Shown piece by piece: positions 1-5,241 of a stretch of DNA of 7,706 nt; position 1 is the stretch's first letter, and each line of letters opens with the position of its first letter. The position numbers and the translations under genes were made by a program. A model generated the notes under the pieces. That model ran no database searches, was not told the DNA's origin, and was given only the letters and a program-made list of their open reading frames with translations. This DNA is from Desulfobacterales bacterium (lineage in GTDB: Bacteria > Desulfobacterota > Desulfobacteria > Desulfobacterales > UBA5852), in the NCBI GenBank assembly GCA_030066455.1, contig JASJBQ010000233.1, positions 1-7,706 on the forward strand. The letters are read 5' to 3'.

Positions 1-972
1 CTGGAGGAGATCAAGATCCGCGGCGAGCAGGAGGAACTGGCGGCCGAGCGCCAAACGCTCGAGAAGACCCTGGGTTCGCGGGCCCGCCTGCGCACCCTGA
101 TCCGCAAGGAAATCGTGGCCGATGCCAAAAAATACGGCGATGCGCGGCGCGCCCCCATCGTAAGGCGCGAGACGGCCCAGGCCATCACCCAGGAAGACAT
201 GCTGCCGGTGGAAAACATCACGGTGATTCTGTCCCAGGGCGGCTGGATCCGGTCGGGCAAGGGGCATGAAATCGACCCCGCGAGCCTGAGCTACAAGGCC
301 GGTGACGAATTTCTGGCCAGCGCCCGCGGGCGCAGCAACCAGCAGGCCGTCTTCATGGATTCCACCGGTCGCAGCTACGCCCTGCCGGCCGCGAGCCTGC
401 CCTCGGCCCGCGGCTACGGCGAGCCGCTGACCGGGCGTCTGACCGCCGGCACGGGCGAGCGCTTCGTGAGCGTCCTCATGGGCGCGGAGGACGACCGCTA
501 CCTTCTGGCCAGCGATGCCGGCTACGGCTTCATCGTCCGGCTGGGCGACATGATGAGCCGCAACCGCAACGGCAAGGCCATGCTGACCCTGCCGCCGGGG
601 GCCGCGCCCCTGGCCCCGCTGCCGGTGCGCGATGCCGCCACCCAGAAAGTGGTGGCCGTCACCAACGAGGGGCGCATGTTGATCTTCCCGCTGGCGGATC
701 TGCCCGAACTGCCCCGCGGCAAAGGCAACAAGATCATCCAGATTCCCAAGGAGCGTGTCCGCAACCGCGAAGAATACCTGACCCAACTCTTTCTGCTGCC
801 GGCGGACAGCGACCTCGTGGTGCATGCCGGCCGGCGTCACGTAACCCTCAAGGGCGCCACGCTGGAGGATTTCGTCGGCATCCGCGGCCGACGCGGGCGC
901 AGGCTGCCCCGCGGCTTCCGCAACGTCAAAACGCTGGAGGCTCTGGCGCATCAGCTGGTGCAGGCCGAGTAA
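1..972 (+). CDS. parC: DNA topoisomerase IV subunit A, C-terminal part (5' end outside window)
   Basis: This is the last 323 codons of ParC, the DNA-binding and cleaving subunit of topoisomerase IV, which decatenates daughter chromosomes together with ParE. The reading frame is open from base 1, so the gene begins upstream. The N-terminal breakage-reunion core with the catalytic tyrosine is missing. Visible are the end of the coiled-coil region (LEEIKIRGEQEEL, then RKEIVADAKKYGD) followed by the C-terminal beta-pinwheel. That domain carries ParC landmarks that I recall as near-identical in E. coli ParC: DMLP, VILSQGGWIRSGKGHEID, LSYKAGD, DSTGRSYA, LPSARGYGEPLTG, ASDAGYGF, GRMLIFP and RGKGNKIIQIP. 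The canonical GyrA box (QRRGGKG) is absent, which favours ParC over GyrA. The stop is TAA at 970-972. Full-length relatives are about 750 residues, so roughly 430 are missing. The close resemblance to gammaproteobacterial ParC is notable if the host is a Desulfobacterota member. Confidence 0.94.
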   Translation: MEEIKIRGEQEELAAERQTLEKTLGSRARLRTLIRKEIVADAKKYGDARRAPIVRRETAQAITQEDMLPVENITVILSQGGWIRSGKGHEIDPASLSYKAGDEFLASARGRSNQQAVFMDSTGRSYALPAASLPSARGYGEPLTGRLTAGTGERFVSVLMGAEDDRYLLASDAGYGFIVRLGDMMSRNRNGKAMLTLPPGAAPLAPLPVRDAATQKVVAVTNEGRMLIFPLADLPELPRGKGNKIIQIPKERVRNREEYLTQLFLLPADSDLVVHAGRRHVTLKGATLEDFVGIRGRRGRRLPRGFRNVKTLEALAHQLVQAE

Positions 973-987
973 AAGCTAGTGCGTTCT

Positions 988-1019
988 TCCCGCCCGCCGC
1001 GTCGATGCTCGGCGCGGGA
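988..1019 (+). terminator. GC-rich hairpin downstream of parC, terminator-like
   Basis: An imperfect stem lies 16 bases after the parC stop. TCCCGC (988-993) pairs with GCGGGA (1014-1019), and GCCG (996-999) pairs with CGGC (1010-1013), with a two-base bulge and a ten-base loop. No T-run follows, so it is not a classical intrinsic terminator; it may slow transcription or act as a 3' stabiliser. The ATG at 1005, which would lengthen the next gene, sits in the loop, which argues against its use as a start. Confidence 0.4.
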
Positions 1020-1091
1020 CAAAGGGGTAAAACAGTAAGAAAATATCGGTTTCTATCTGAACTGGAAAGCGATAAAGACGAACAGAATGCA

Positions 1092-1796
1092 ATGACCGAC
1101 GCCCGGCGCTACACTTTCGCCCCCACCATGGGGCCGCCGCATCACTACGAGTTCGAAGCGGCCGGTTTGACCTACCGCCCCCCGGCGGGCGAGGCGGTCG
1201 AGGTGCGCTGGGAGGATATCCGCTTTCTTGAGGAGGGGCCCGGGCAGAAGGTGGACATCGTGGCCGGCCATCCGGAGCGGGTCGTTCCCCTTTTCCTGGC
1301 CACCCAGGACATCGGCGATCTTCTCGATCGCGTGTGCACCGAACTCTCCGTGCTGCACCGCAGCCGGATGGAAACGCTCACCTTCCGGGCCACCCGCTCC
1401 TACTTCACCCATTTCACGGTCGTGATCGGGGTATTGATCGCCCTTTTCATGGCCGGGTTGCTCTTTCTCGAATCCTTCGAGCCGGCCATGCTCCTGATCG
1501 TCGCCATGACGGTGCCGATCATGGTCAGCCTGGTGCTGCAGCCCATCGCGGTCACGCCGGACCGCGGCGGCCTGCAGGTGCGCAATTTTATCCGGCAGCG
1601 CCAGGTCGCCTACAGGGACATCGAAACCCTGGCCTTCGATGTGCGCGGCGACCTGCATGTCAGCTTCCTGCGCGTCATGCTCGGTTTGCGCGGGGGGCGG
1701 CGCATCAAAATCACCCGTTTTGAAAACATGATCCTGATGTATATTTTGATCAAAGCTTATTGGCACGCGCAGGATGCCCGGCCGGCCAATGAATGA
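1092..1796 (+). CDS. Two-helix integral membrane protein with possible PH-like flanking domains
   Basis: I do not recognise a named family. From the start chosen here the product is 234 residues. An N-terminal soluble part (about 1-100, with strands such as YEFEAAGLTYRPP and VEVRWEDIRFLEEGPG) precedes two adjacent hydrophobic helices at about 107-127 and 131-151. A second soluble part follows (ITVTPDRG-like turn, LQVRNFIRQRQVAYRDIETLAFDVRGD, GGRRIKITRFEN). The pattern of short strands, a 'W/Y-x-D-I' element before and after a helical hairpin and a closing helix resembles bacterial PH-like (DUF304-type) membrane proteins. This is inference from pattern only. The frame is open back to an ATG at 1005. 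That start lies in a hairpin loop, has no Shine-Dalgarno sequence, and would add 29 codons of A+T-richer, non-conserved-looking sequence, so ATG 1092 (MTDARRY) is preferred, although its ribosome site is also weak. The gene is probably cotranscribed with the lipoprotein 18 bases downstream. Confidence 0.72.
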   Translation: MTDARRYTFAPTMGPPHHYEFEAAGLTYRPPAGEAVEVRWEDIRFLEEGPGQKVDIVAGHPERVVPLFLATQDIGDLLDRVCTELSVLHRSRMETLTFRATRSYFTHFTVVIGVLIALFMAGLLFLESFEPAMLLIVAMTVPIMVSLVLQPIAVTPDRGGLQVRNFIRQRQVAYRDIETLAFDVRGDLHVSFLRVMLGLRGGRRIKITRFENMILMYILIKAYWHAQDARPANE

Positions 1797-1814
1797 CGGG
1801 AGAGGAGAGGCATC

Positions 1815-2189
1815 ATGTGGAACCACCGGTTCGCCCTAACAATGACGCTGTTTGTTTTCATCGCGCTGCTGGCCTCCTGCGCCATACGGCCGGACGTGAC
1901 CGGCCGCTGGCAGCAGGTCGAGGGCGAGGACACGCTGGAGTTCCGGGAAGACGGCACGTTCACGGCGGTCGACCAGGCGGGGGCGACCGTCGTGGGACGC
2001 TACACGCTGCATGCCGACGGCACGCTCTATTACGCGATCACCCACACGGATGTCATGAAAGCCGAGCTCTCGCCCGTGGAGAAGGTCGAGATCCGCATTG
2101 CCGGGCTCAAGTTTCGGCACTTGGACCACGAGCTGAAAGTGACACCGCAGGATGGCGACGGGGTCGAAGTCTACCGGCGGGTGCAGTAA
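1815..2189 (+). CDS. Small lipocalin-like outer-membrane lipoprotein
   Basis: A 124-residue lipoprotein. A short charged start (MWNHR) leads into a hydrophobic stretch ending in a lipobox, L19-A20-S21-C22, so the mature protein would begin at lipidated Cys22. Residue +2 is Ala, not Asp, which by the usual Lol rule predicts the outer membrane. The mature part starts with a DVTGRWQQ motif, followed by LEFREDGTF, GRYTLHADGTLYY and a C-terminal VEVYRR strand. The order 'G-x-W ... F-x-x-D-G-T-F ... G-x-Y' is typical of small lipocalin-like and DUF5640-type domains, which form beta-barrels whose ligands are usually unknown. The start is well fixed: AGGAGAGG lies just upstream at 1803-1810. The gene follows the membrane protein by 18 bases and is likely in the same transcript. 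No ligand or partner can be named; function is unknown. Confidence 0.82.
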   Translation: MWNHRFALTMTLFVFIALLASCAIRPDVTGRWQQVEGEDTLEFREDGTFTAVDQAGATVVGRYTLHADGTLYYAITHTDVMKAELSPVEKVEIRIAGLKFRHLDHELKVTPQDGDGVEVYRRVQ

Positions 2190-2202
2190 CCCCGACGGTC
2201 TT

Positions 2203-2231
2203 CGGCAGGGGGCCTGCCGCCCAGGCGTTTT
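2203..2231 (+). terminator. Probable intrinsic terminator after the lipoprotein gene
   Basis: A perfect seven-base stem, CGGCAGG (2203-2209) with CCTGCCG (2213-2219), closes a GGG loop 14 bases after the lipoprotein stop. A short T-run (TTTT, 2228-2231) follows some eight bases after the stem. The distance makes it weaker than a canonical terminator, but its position between the lipoprotein and thrC suits an operon boundary. Confidence 0.45.
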
Positions 2232-2305
2232 GATCGGGGGGTGTTGAATGAAGATGAACGCGTGACGCGATTGGTGGAAAGGTTTCGCTCCCGGGGAGAT
2301 GGCGC

Positions 2306-3514
2306 ATGTATCTTGATTATCTTGAATGCCCGCAATGCGGGAAGACCTATGCCGGCGGCCAACGCATCCAGACCTGCGAATGCGGCTCCCCGCTGCTGGT
2401 GCGCTACGATCTGGAGCGGGTCGGCGCCGCTGTCGACCGGCAGACGCTTGCCGCGCGTCCGGCCTCGCTCTGGCGCTATCGCGAACTGCTGCCGGTGCAC
2501 GACGATGCCCATATCGTCAGCCTGGGCGAAGGCATGACCCCCCTGGTCGGGGCGCCGCGGCTGGGCCGCCGGTTCGGGTTCGACCACCTGTTCATCAAGG
2601 ACGAGGGCATCATTCCCACGGGCACCTTCAAGGCCCGCGGTGCCGCGGTGGGGGTTTCCTGTGCCCGGGAGGCCGGCGTGGACACGCTGGCCATGCCGAC
2701 CAACGGCAATGCCGGCGGGGCCTGGGCCGCCTACTGCGCCGCCGCCGGGATCCGCTGCGTCATCGTCATGCCGCAGGACGCCCCGGCGATCAACACCAAG
2801 GAAATCGCCGTCACCGGGGCCGACCTCTTCCTGGTGGACGGCCTGATCAGCGACGCCGGCAAGATCGTGGGCCGGGCCGTTGCCCGGCACGGCTGGTTCG
2901 ACGCCTCGACCCTCAAGGAGCCCTACCGCATCGAGGGCAAGAAGACGATGGGACTCGAGATCGCGGAACAGATGGGCTGGCGCGTGCCCGACGTGATTCT
3001 CTATCCCACCGGGGGCGGGGTGGGCATCATCGGGATCTACAAGGCGCTGCAGGAACTCCAGGTCCTGGGCTGGATCGGGGCAAAACTGCCGCGGCTCGTG
3101 GCGGTCCAGGCCAGCGGGTGCGCCCCGATCGTCAAAGCCTATGCCTCCCGCGCCGCCGCTTCCGAGTTCTGGGAGGGGGCGGCCACCTGCGCCTTCGGGA
3201 TCACCGTGCCCAAGGCGCTGGGGGATTTCCTGGTGCTCGAGGCCGTCTACGCCACCCATGGCTGCGCCGTTGCCGTGACGGATGCGGCCATCCTCGAGGC
3301 CCAGGCCGCAATCGCCGCGGCCGAGGGCAATTTCGTCTGCCCGGAAGGGGCGGCCACCTTCGCGGCTGCCCTTGAGCTGCGGGCCCAGGGGTGGATTAAG
3401 CCGGAGGAGGAAGTCGTTCTGCTCAACACCGGCACGGGGCTCAAATATCCCCAGACCGTGGATGCCACCCCGCCGCTGCTCGCCCCCGGAGACGATCTGC
3501 CCGTGGATGGTTGA
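2306..3514 (+). CDS. thrC: Threonine synthase (PLP-dependent, with N-terminal zinc ribbon)
   Basis: This 402-residue enzyme should convert O-phospho-L-homoserine to L-threonine and phosphate in the cytoplasm, using pyridoxal 5'-phosphate. It starts with a zinc-ribbon-like Cys set, C8-x2-C11 and C24-x-C26, found in the threonine synthase group of about 400 residues. SLGEGMTPL (72-80) is the family N-terminal motif. The PLP lysine is K109 in PTGTFKARG; PTNGNAGG (131-138) is the substrate/cofactor loop, and TGGGVGIIG (235-243) the glycine-rich phosphate cup. The C-terminal NTGTGLKYP (374-382) matches the threonine synthase signature (TGxGLK). A variation is TFKARG where many homologues have SFKDRG. 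GGGGAG at 2293-2298, seven bases upstream, fixes the start. It stands alone, with no thrA or thrB in the window. A related fold-type II enzyme such as cysteate synthase cannot be fully excluded, but the ends of the protein favour ThrC. Confidence 0.88.
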   Translation: MYLDYLECPQCGKTYAGGQRIQTCECGSPLLVRYDLERVGAAVDRQTLAARPASLWRYRELLPVHDDAHIVSLGEGMTPLVGAPRLGRRFGFDHLFIKDEGIIPTGTFKARGAAVGVSCAREAGVDTLAMPTNGNAGGAWAAYCAAAGIRCVIVMPQDAPAINTKEIAVTGADLFLVDGLISDAGKIVGRAVARHGWFDASTLKEPYRIEGKKTMGLEIAEQMGWRVPDVILYPTGGGVGIIGIYKALQELQVLGWIGAKLPRLVAVQASGCAPIVKAYASRAAASEFWEGAATCAFGITVPKALGDFLVLEAVYATHGCAVAVTDAAILEAQAAIAAAEGNFVCPEGAATFAAALELRAQGWIKPEEEVVLLNTGTGLKYPQTVDATPPLLAPGDDLPVDG

Positions 3515-3527
3515 TTCGCGTTTATCA

Positions 3528-3610
3528 TCGGTATCGCTATCGGCATCGGTATCGGGTATCGAACCAAAGCGCTGCAAAAAAAACGATTCCGATCCCAATA
3601 GCGATACCGA
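3528..3610. repeat. Imperfect inverted repeat built from GGTATCG words
   Basis: The left arm (3528-3554) and the reverse complement of the right arm (3584-3610) agree at 24 of 27 positions, counted by eye; 29 bases separate them. The left arm and the bases after it reiterate TCGGTATCG / GGCATCGG words to about 3561. It begins 14 bases after the thrC stop and could form a strong RNA hairpin protecting or ending that transcript, but no T-run follows. It resembles a dispersed palindromic repeat more than a dedicated terminator. Confidence 0.75.
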
Positions 3611-3677
3611 CGCCGATGGTTTGTGTTCAATGCGCGGCGCGGGACAGAGGGTTTCGGACAGCCGCTGGATTTTTTTC

Positions 3678-3697
3678 CATTCGCCTGTTGGTGAATG
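3678..3697. promoter_or_regulatory. 20-base palindrome, possible operator
   Basis: CATTCGCC (3678-3685) and GGTGAATG (3690-3697) form an eight-pair dyad, with one G-T mismatch as DNA, around TGTT. It lies 54 bases upstream of the ATG of the dehydrogenase remnant. Length and symmetry suit a dimeric repressor site, for example TetR-type. An RNA hairpin is the alternative; no T-run follows it (seven T precede it). Confidence 0.3.
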
Positions 3698-3751
3698 CAT
3701 ATTGCTTTCCGGGCTGCGTGAGGCGATGCCCGCCATAAAGGAAGAAGAGAC

Positions 3752-3826
3752 ATGGAAGCCAAAGTTGCGCTTCTAACGGCTGCCGGCAGCGGCATGGGGG
3801 TATCACCCGGTCGGTCTGAGATGTGA
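3752..3826 (+). pseudogene. Truncated short-chain dehydrogenase/reductase (N-terminal remnant)
   Basis: A 24-codon frame starts at ATG 3752 behind a good ribosome site (AAGGAAG, 3738-3744, seven bases away) and ends at TGA 3824-3826. Its first 16 residues, MEAKVALLTAAGSGMG, look like the start of a short-chain dehydrogenase: the first beta strand (KVALLT) followed by the glycine-rich dinucleotide-binding turn, TAAGSGMG, fitting TGxxxGxG except for Ala in the first Gly position. Intact relatives are about 250 residues. After the turn the similarity stops and the frame runs into the repeat elements, with no continuation in any forward frame up to 4122. I infer that a gene lost its body while its translation start survived, perhaps through a deletion or insertion at the repeats. 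A chance small ORF is possible, but the ribosome site plus motif makes that less likely. Confidence 0.6.
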
Positions 3827-3836
3827 AACAGGTTGC

Positions 3837-3911
3837 GGGGTTCTGGGTTCAAAGGTTCAGGGTTATAATTGGGTTCGGTCCGGCCAACCTGGAACCCGAA
3901 CACTGAACCCC
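3837..3911. repeat. Imperfect inverted repeat built from GGTTC/GGGTT words
   Basis: The left arm (3837-3864: GGGGTTC, GGGTTC, GGTTC, GGGTT in series) pairs imperfectly with the right arm (3886-3911), which carries the complementary series AACC, GGAACCC, GAAC, TGAACCCC. The spacer is 21 bases. The outer end of the right arm overlaps the first copy of the 32-base direct repeat. Confidence 0.7.
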
Positions 3912-4023
3912 GGGACAGGTTTCAGGTGTCGGGTGTCAGGTGCCAGAAAAGGCAGGGCCCGAGGTTTTTACTGACACCTGAAACCTTAACAACTGAACCC
4001 CGGGACAGTTTTCAGGTGTCGGG
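3902..4023. repeat. 32-base direct repeat, two copies 90 bases apart
   Basis: The copies at 3902-3933 and 3992-4023 differ at a single position (G3919 versus T4009). Each runs from ACTGAACCCCGGGACAG into TTTCAGGTGTCGGG, so each joins the end of a GGTTC-type element to the start of a CAGGTGTC-type element. Two copies do not make a CRISPR array; a duplicated composite repeat is the simpler reading. Confidence 0.85.
3917..3986. repeat. Inverted repeat with 14-base perfect arms (CAGGTGTC type, copy 1)
   Basis: AGGTTTCAGGTGTC (3917-3930) is perfectly complementary to 3973-3986. The 42-base interior begins with further GTGTCAGGTG-like words. On RNA this would be a long hairpin. Confidence 0.8.
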
Positions 4024-4083
4024 CGTCGGGTTTCAGTGAAGGCCTTGTCTGCGGAGTCGCCGACACCCGAACACCGACACCTG
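4013..4083. repeat. Inverted repeat with 10-base perfect arms (CAGGTGTC type, copy 2)
   Basis: CAGGTGTCGG (4013-4022) is perfectly complementary to CCGACACCTG (4074-4083), and degenerate pairing of GTCGGGT with ACCCGA words continues inward. An in-frame upstream ATG at 4036 for the next gene lies inside this element, one reason to prefer the start at 4123. Confidence 0.75.
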
Positions 4084-4122
4084 GATCCCTTCGGGCTTTG
4101 TAAAAACAACAAGGAGTATTCC

Positions 4123-4974
4123 ATGCGGCGAAACCTTTGGATTGCACTGATGGCAGCCTTGCTGCTGCCGGCTGTCGTGGTCGGCCAGTCTCCGGACCCC
4201 GGTCAGGTCGATCGGCTTTACCTCAAATCCGGTCTGGCCGATCTGGTCGAACAGATTCCGGCGGGGGTTCAGGCCGGTTTTGCCCAGGCGTTCGAACAGG
4301 ATACGGGCGGCGCGCTCACCCCGCAACAGCATAAGATCATTCTCTCGCGCATACCGATGGCCTATGCTGCGGAAGATATGCAGCCGGGGATCATCGGGGT
4401 TCTGGCCGCCCGATTGACGGCCAAGGATGTCGAGACGGTTCTGGTCTGGCTGGATTCGCCCCTCGGCCGCAAATGCACGGCGCTCGAAAGCGCGGCTGCC
4501 GCGCCCGAAGCCCTTGACGCCATGCAGGCCTACGCCGAAGCGCTGGCGCAGTCGCCGCCGGCCCCGGAGCGGGTCGAACTTCTCGGCGATCTGGCCGCTG
4601 CCGTCAAGGCGGCCGAGAATGCGGTCGAGGTGGTCATGAACACCCAACTGGCGGTTGCCGCCGGCATGTCGGCCATGCTGCCCAGGGAACAGCAGCGACC
4701 GCTCGAAGTCATCCGCAACCAGCTCGAGCAGTACCGGCCGCAGATTACGGCGGCCATGGAGAACCAGACAACCCTCGCCTTCCTCTACACCTACCAGAGC
4801 CTGAGCAATGACGAAATCAGGGCCTACCTCCAGTTCGCAAGGTCCGCGGAAGGGGTGCGCTATCACGCGGCCGCGTCGGAGGGCATCGAGCAGGTCCTGA
4901 CCGCAGGCAGCCTCAAACTGGGGGCCATGATCTCGGAGATCATTCAAGCCACAGAGTCGCAATCGGAGATCTAA
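4123..4974 (+). CDS. Exported alpha-helical protein with two DUF2059-like segments
   Basis: The product is 283 residues. Residues 1-21 form a signal peptide: charged MRRN, a hydrophobic core, and a likely cleavage after VVVG, before Q22. The mature protein is predicted to be nearly all helical and acts in the periplasm or at the envelope. Two segments resemble each other and the DUF2059 helical motif. One is at about 98-124 (LTAKDVETVLVWLDSPLGRK). The other is at about 217-244 (LSNDEIRAYLQFARSAEGVR); each is followed by an Ala-rich helix. The second is the better match to that family, which has no established biochemical role. AAGGAG at 4111-4116, six bases before ATG 4123, fixes the start. 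An upstream ATG at 4036 would place repeat-derived codons ahead of the signal peptide and is rejected. The gene is flanked by the repeat island and a 267-base gap, so it is probably monocistronic. Confidence 0.82.
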   Translation: MRRNLWIALMAALLLPAVVVGQSPDPGQVDRLYLKSGLADLVEQIPAGVQAGFAQAFEQDTGGALTPQQHKIILSRIPMAYAAEDMQPGIIGVLAARLTAKDVETVLVWLDSPLGRKCTALESAAAAPEALDAMQAYAEALAQSPPAPERVELLGDLAAAVKAAENAVEVVMNTQLAVAAGMSAMLPREQQRPLEVIRNQLEQYRPQITAAMENQTTLAFLYTYQSLSNDEIRAYLQFARSAEGVRYHAAASEGIEQVLTAGSLKLGAMISEIIQATESQSEI

Positions 4975-4993
4975 GCCCGGAAGGTTCCATGAG

Positions 4994-5013
4994 CCGCTTG
5001 CCAGCAGGCGCGG
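4994..5013 (+). terminator. Weak terminator-like hairpin
   Basis: CCGC/GCGG (4994-4997 with 5010-5013) and GCC/GGC (5000-5002 with 5007-5009) form a bulged stem with an AGCA loop, 20 bases after the stop of the DUF2059-like gene. There is no T-run, so termination is only suggested by position. Confidence 0.28.
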
Positions 5014-5241
5014 TCTGCGATCCCCCCAGCGCTCGCCCTGAGTAGGACAAATTGACGATCCACGAATCGTAGTTAGGTATGTCATTACATCTGGATTTTC
5101 TAGCAACACCGGTACCGTCATCTATCCCGTCCGGCACGGCGGCGGCCATCGCAGCGCGATCCCGCCCGATTGGGTGTCAGGGTCTTTCCAACAGCCGCCA
5201 GGCACGGGGATCATTCGGCCGCATGGGGAGGCTATCGATTC

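Larger units (their letters stand above)
3515..4122. repeat. Intergenic repeat island of short-word palindromes (608 bases, no intact gene)
   Basis: The stretch between thrC and the DUF2059-like gene has no intact gene. It holds, in order: a GGTATCG-word inverted repeat (3528-3610), a 20-base palindrome (3678-3697), a short dehydrogenase remnant (3752-3826), a GGTTC-word inverted repeat (3837-3911), and two CAGGTGTC-word inverted repeats (3917-3986 and 4013-4083). Open frames crossing it show biased, repetitive composition and no recognisable protein. The arms are made of reiterated 6-8 base words, so pairings can slide; such elements are usually multicopy intergenic repeats. The A+T-richer sequence just before 4123 may carry the promoter of the next gene, but I see no convincing -35/-10 pair. 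Confidence 0.75.

Noticed and set aside
1793..2233. 146-codon forward frame overlapping the lipoprotein
   Set aside because: It is another frame of the lipoprotein gene, which has a lipobox and a strong ribosome site; the alternative is Arg/Gly-rich shadow.
2171..3736. 521-codon open frame on the minus strand over thrC
   Set aside because: It is antisense to a clear PLP enzyme, rich in Gly/Pro/Arg/Asp as expected of a mirrored high-GC gene, and shows no motif or ribosome site.
3282..3776. 164-codon forward frame running from thrC into the repeat island
   Set aside because: Its first half is a frame-shifted shadow of thrC and its second half is translated repeat sequence; no coding signal.
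3902..4083. Possible CRISPR array
   Set aside because: Only two direct copies, with inverted copies of the same words between them and no cas genes; the interval is not spacer-like.
3526..4083. Integron attC or transposon ends
   Set aside because: No GTTRRRY core, integrase, transposase or target-site duplication is seen.
5052..5080. Sigma-70 promoter with TTGACG at 5052-5057 upstream of the DUF6599-like gene
   Set aside because: The -35 box is good, but no acceptable -10 box lies 16-18 bases downstream (AGGTAT or TAGGTA at best). A small inverted repeat (ACGAT/ATCGT, 5055-5070) overlaps it; this is not enough for a call.
4033..5121. 362-codon open frame on the minus strand over the DUF2059-like gene
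   Set aside because: It is antisense to an exported protein with a good signal peptide and ribosome site; the composition is low-complexity and no family is visible.
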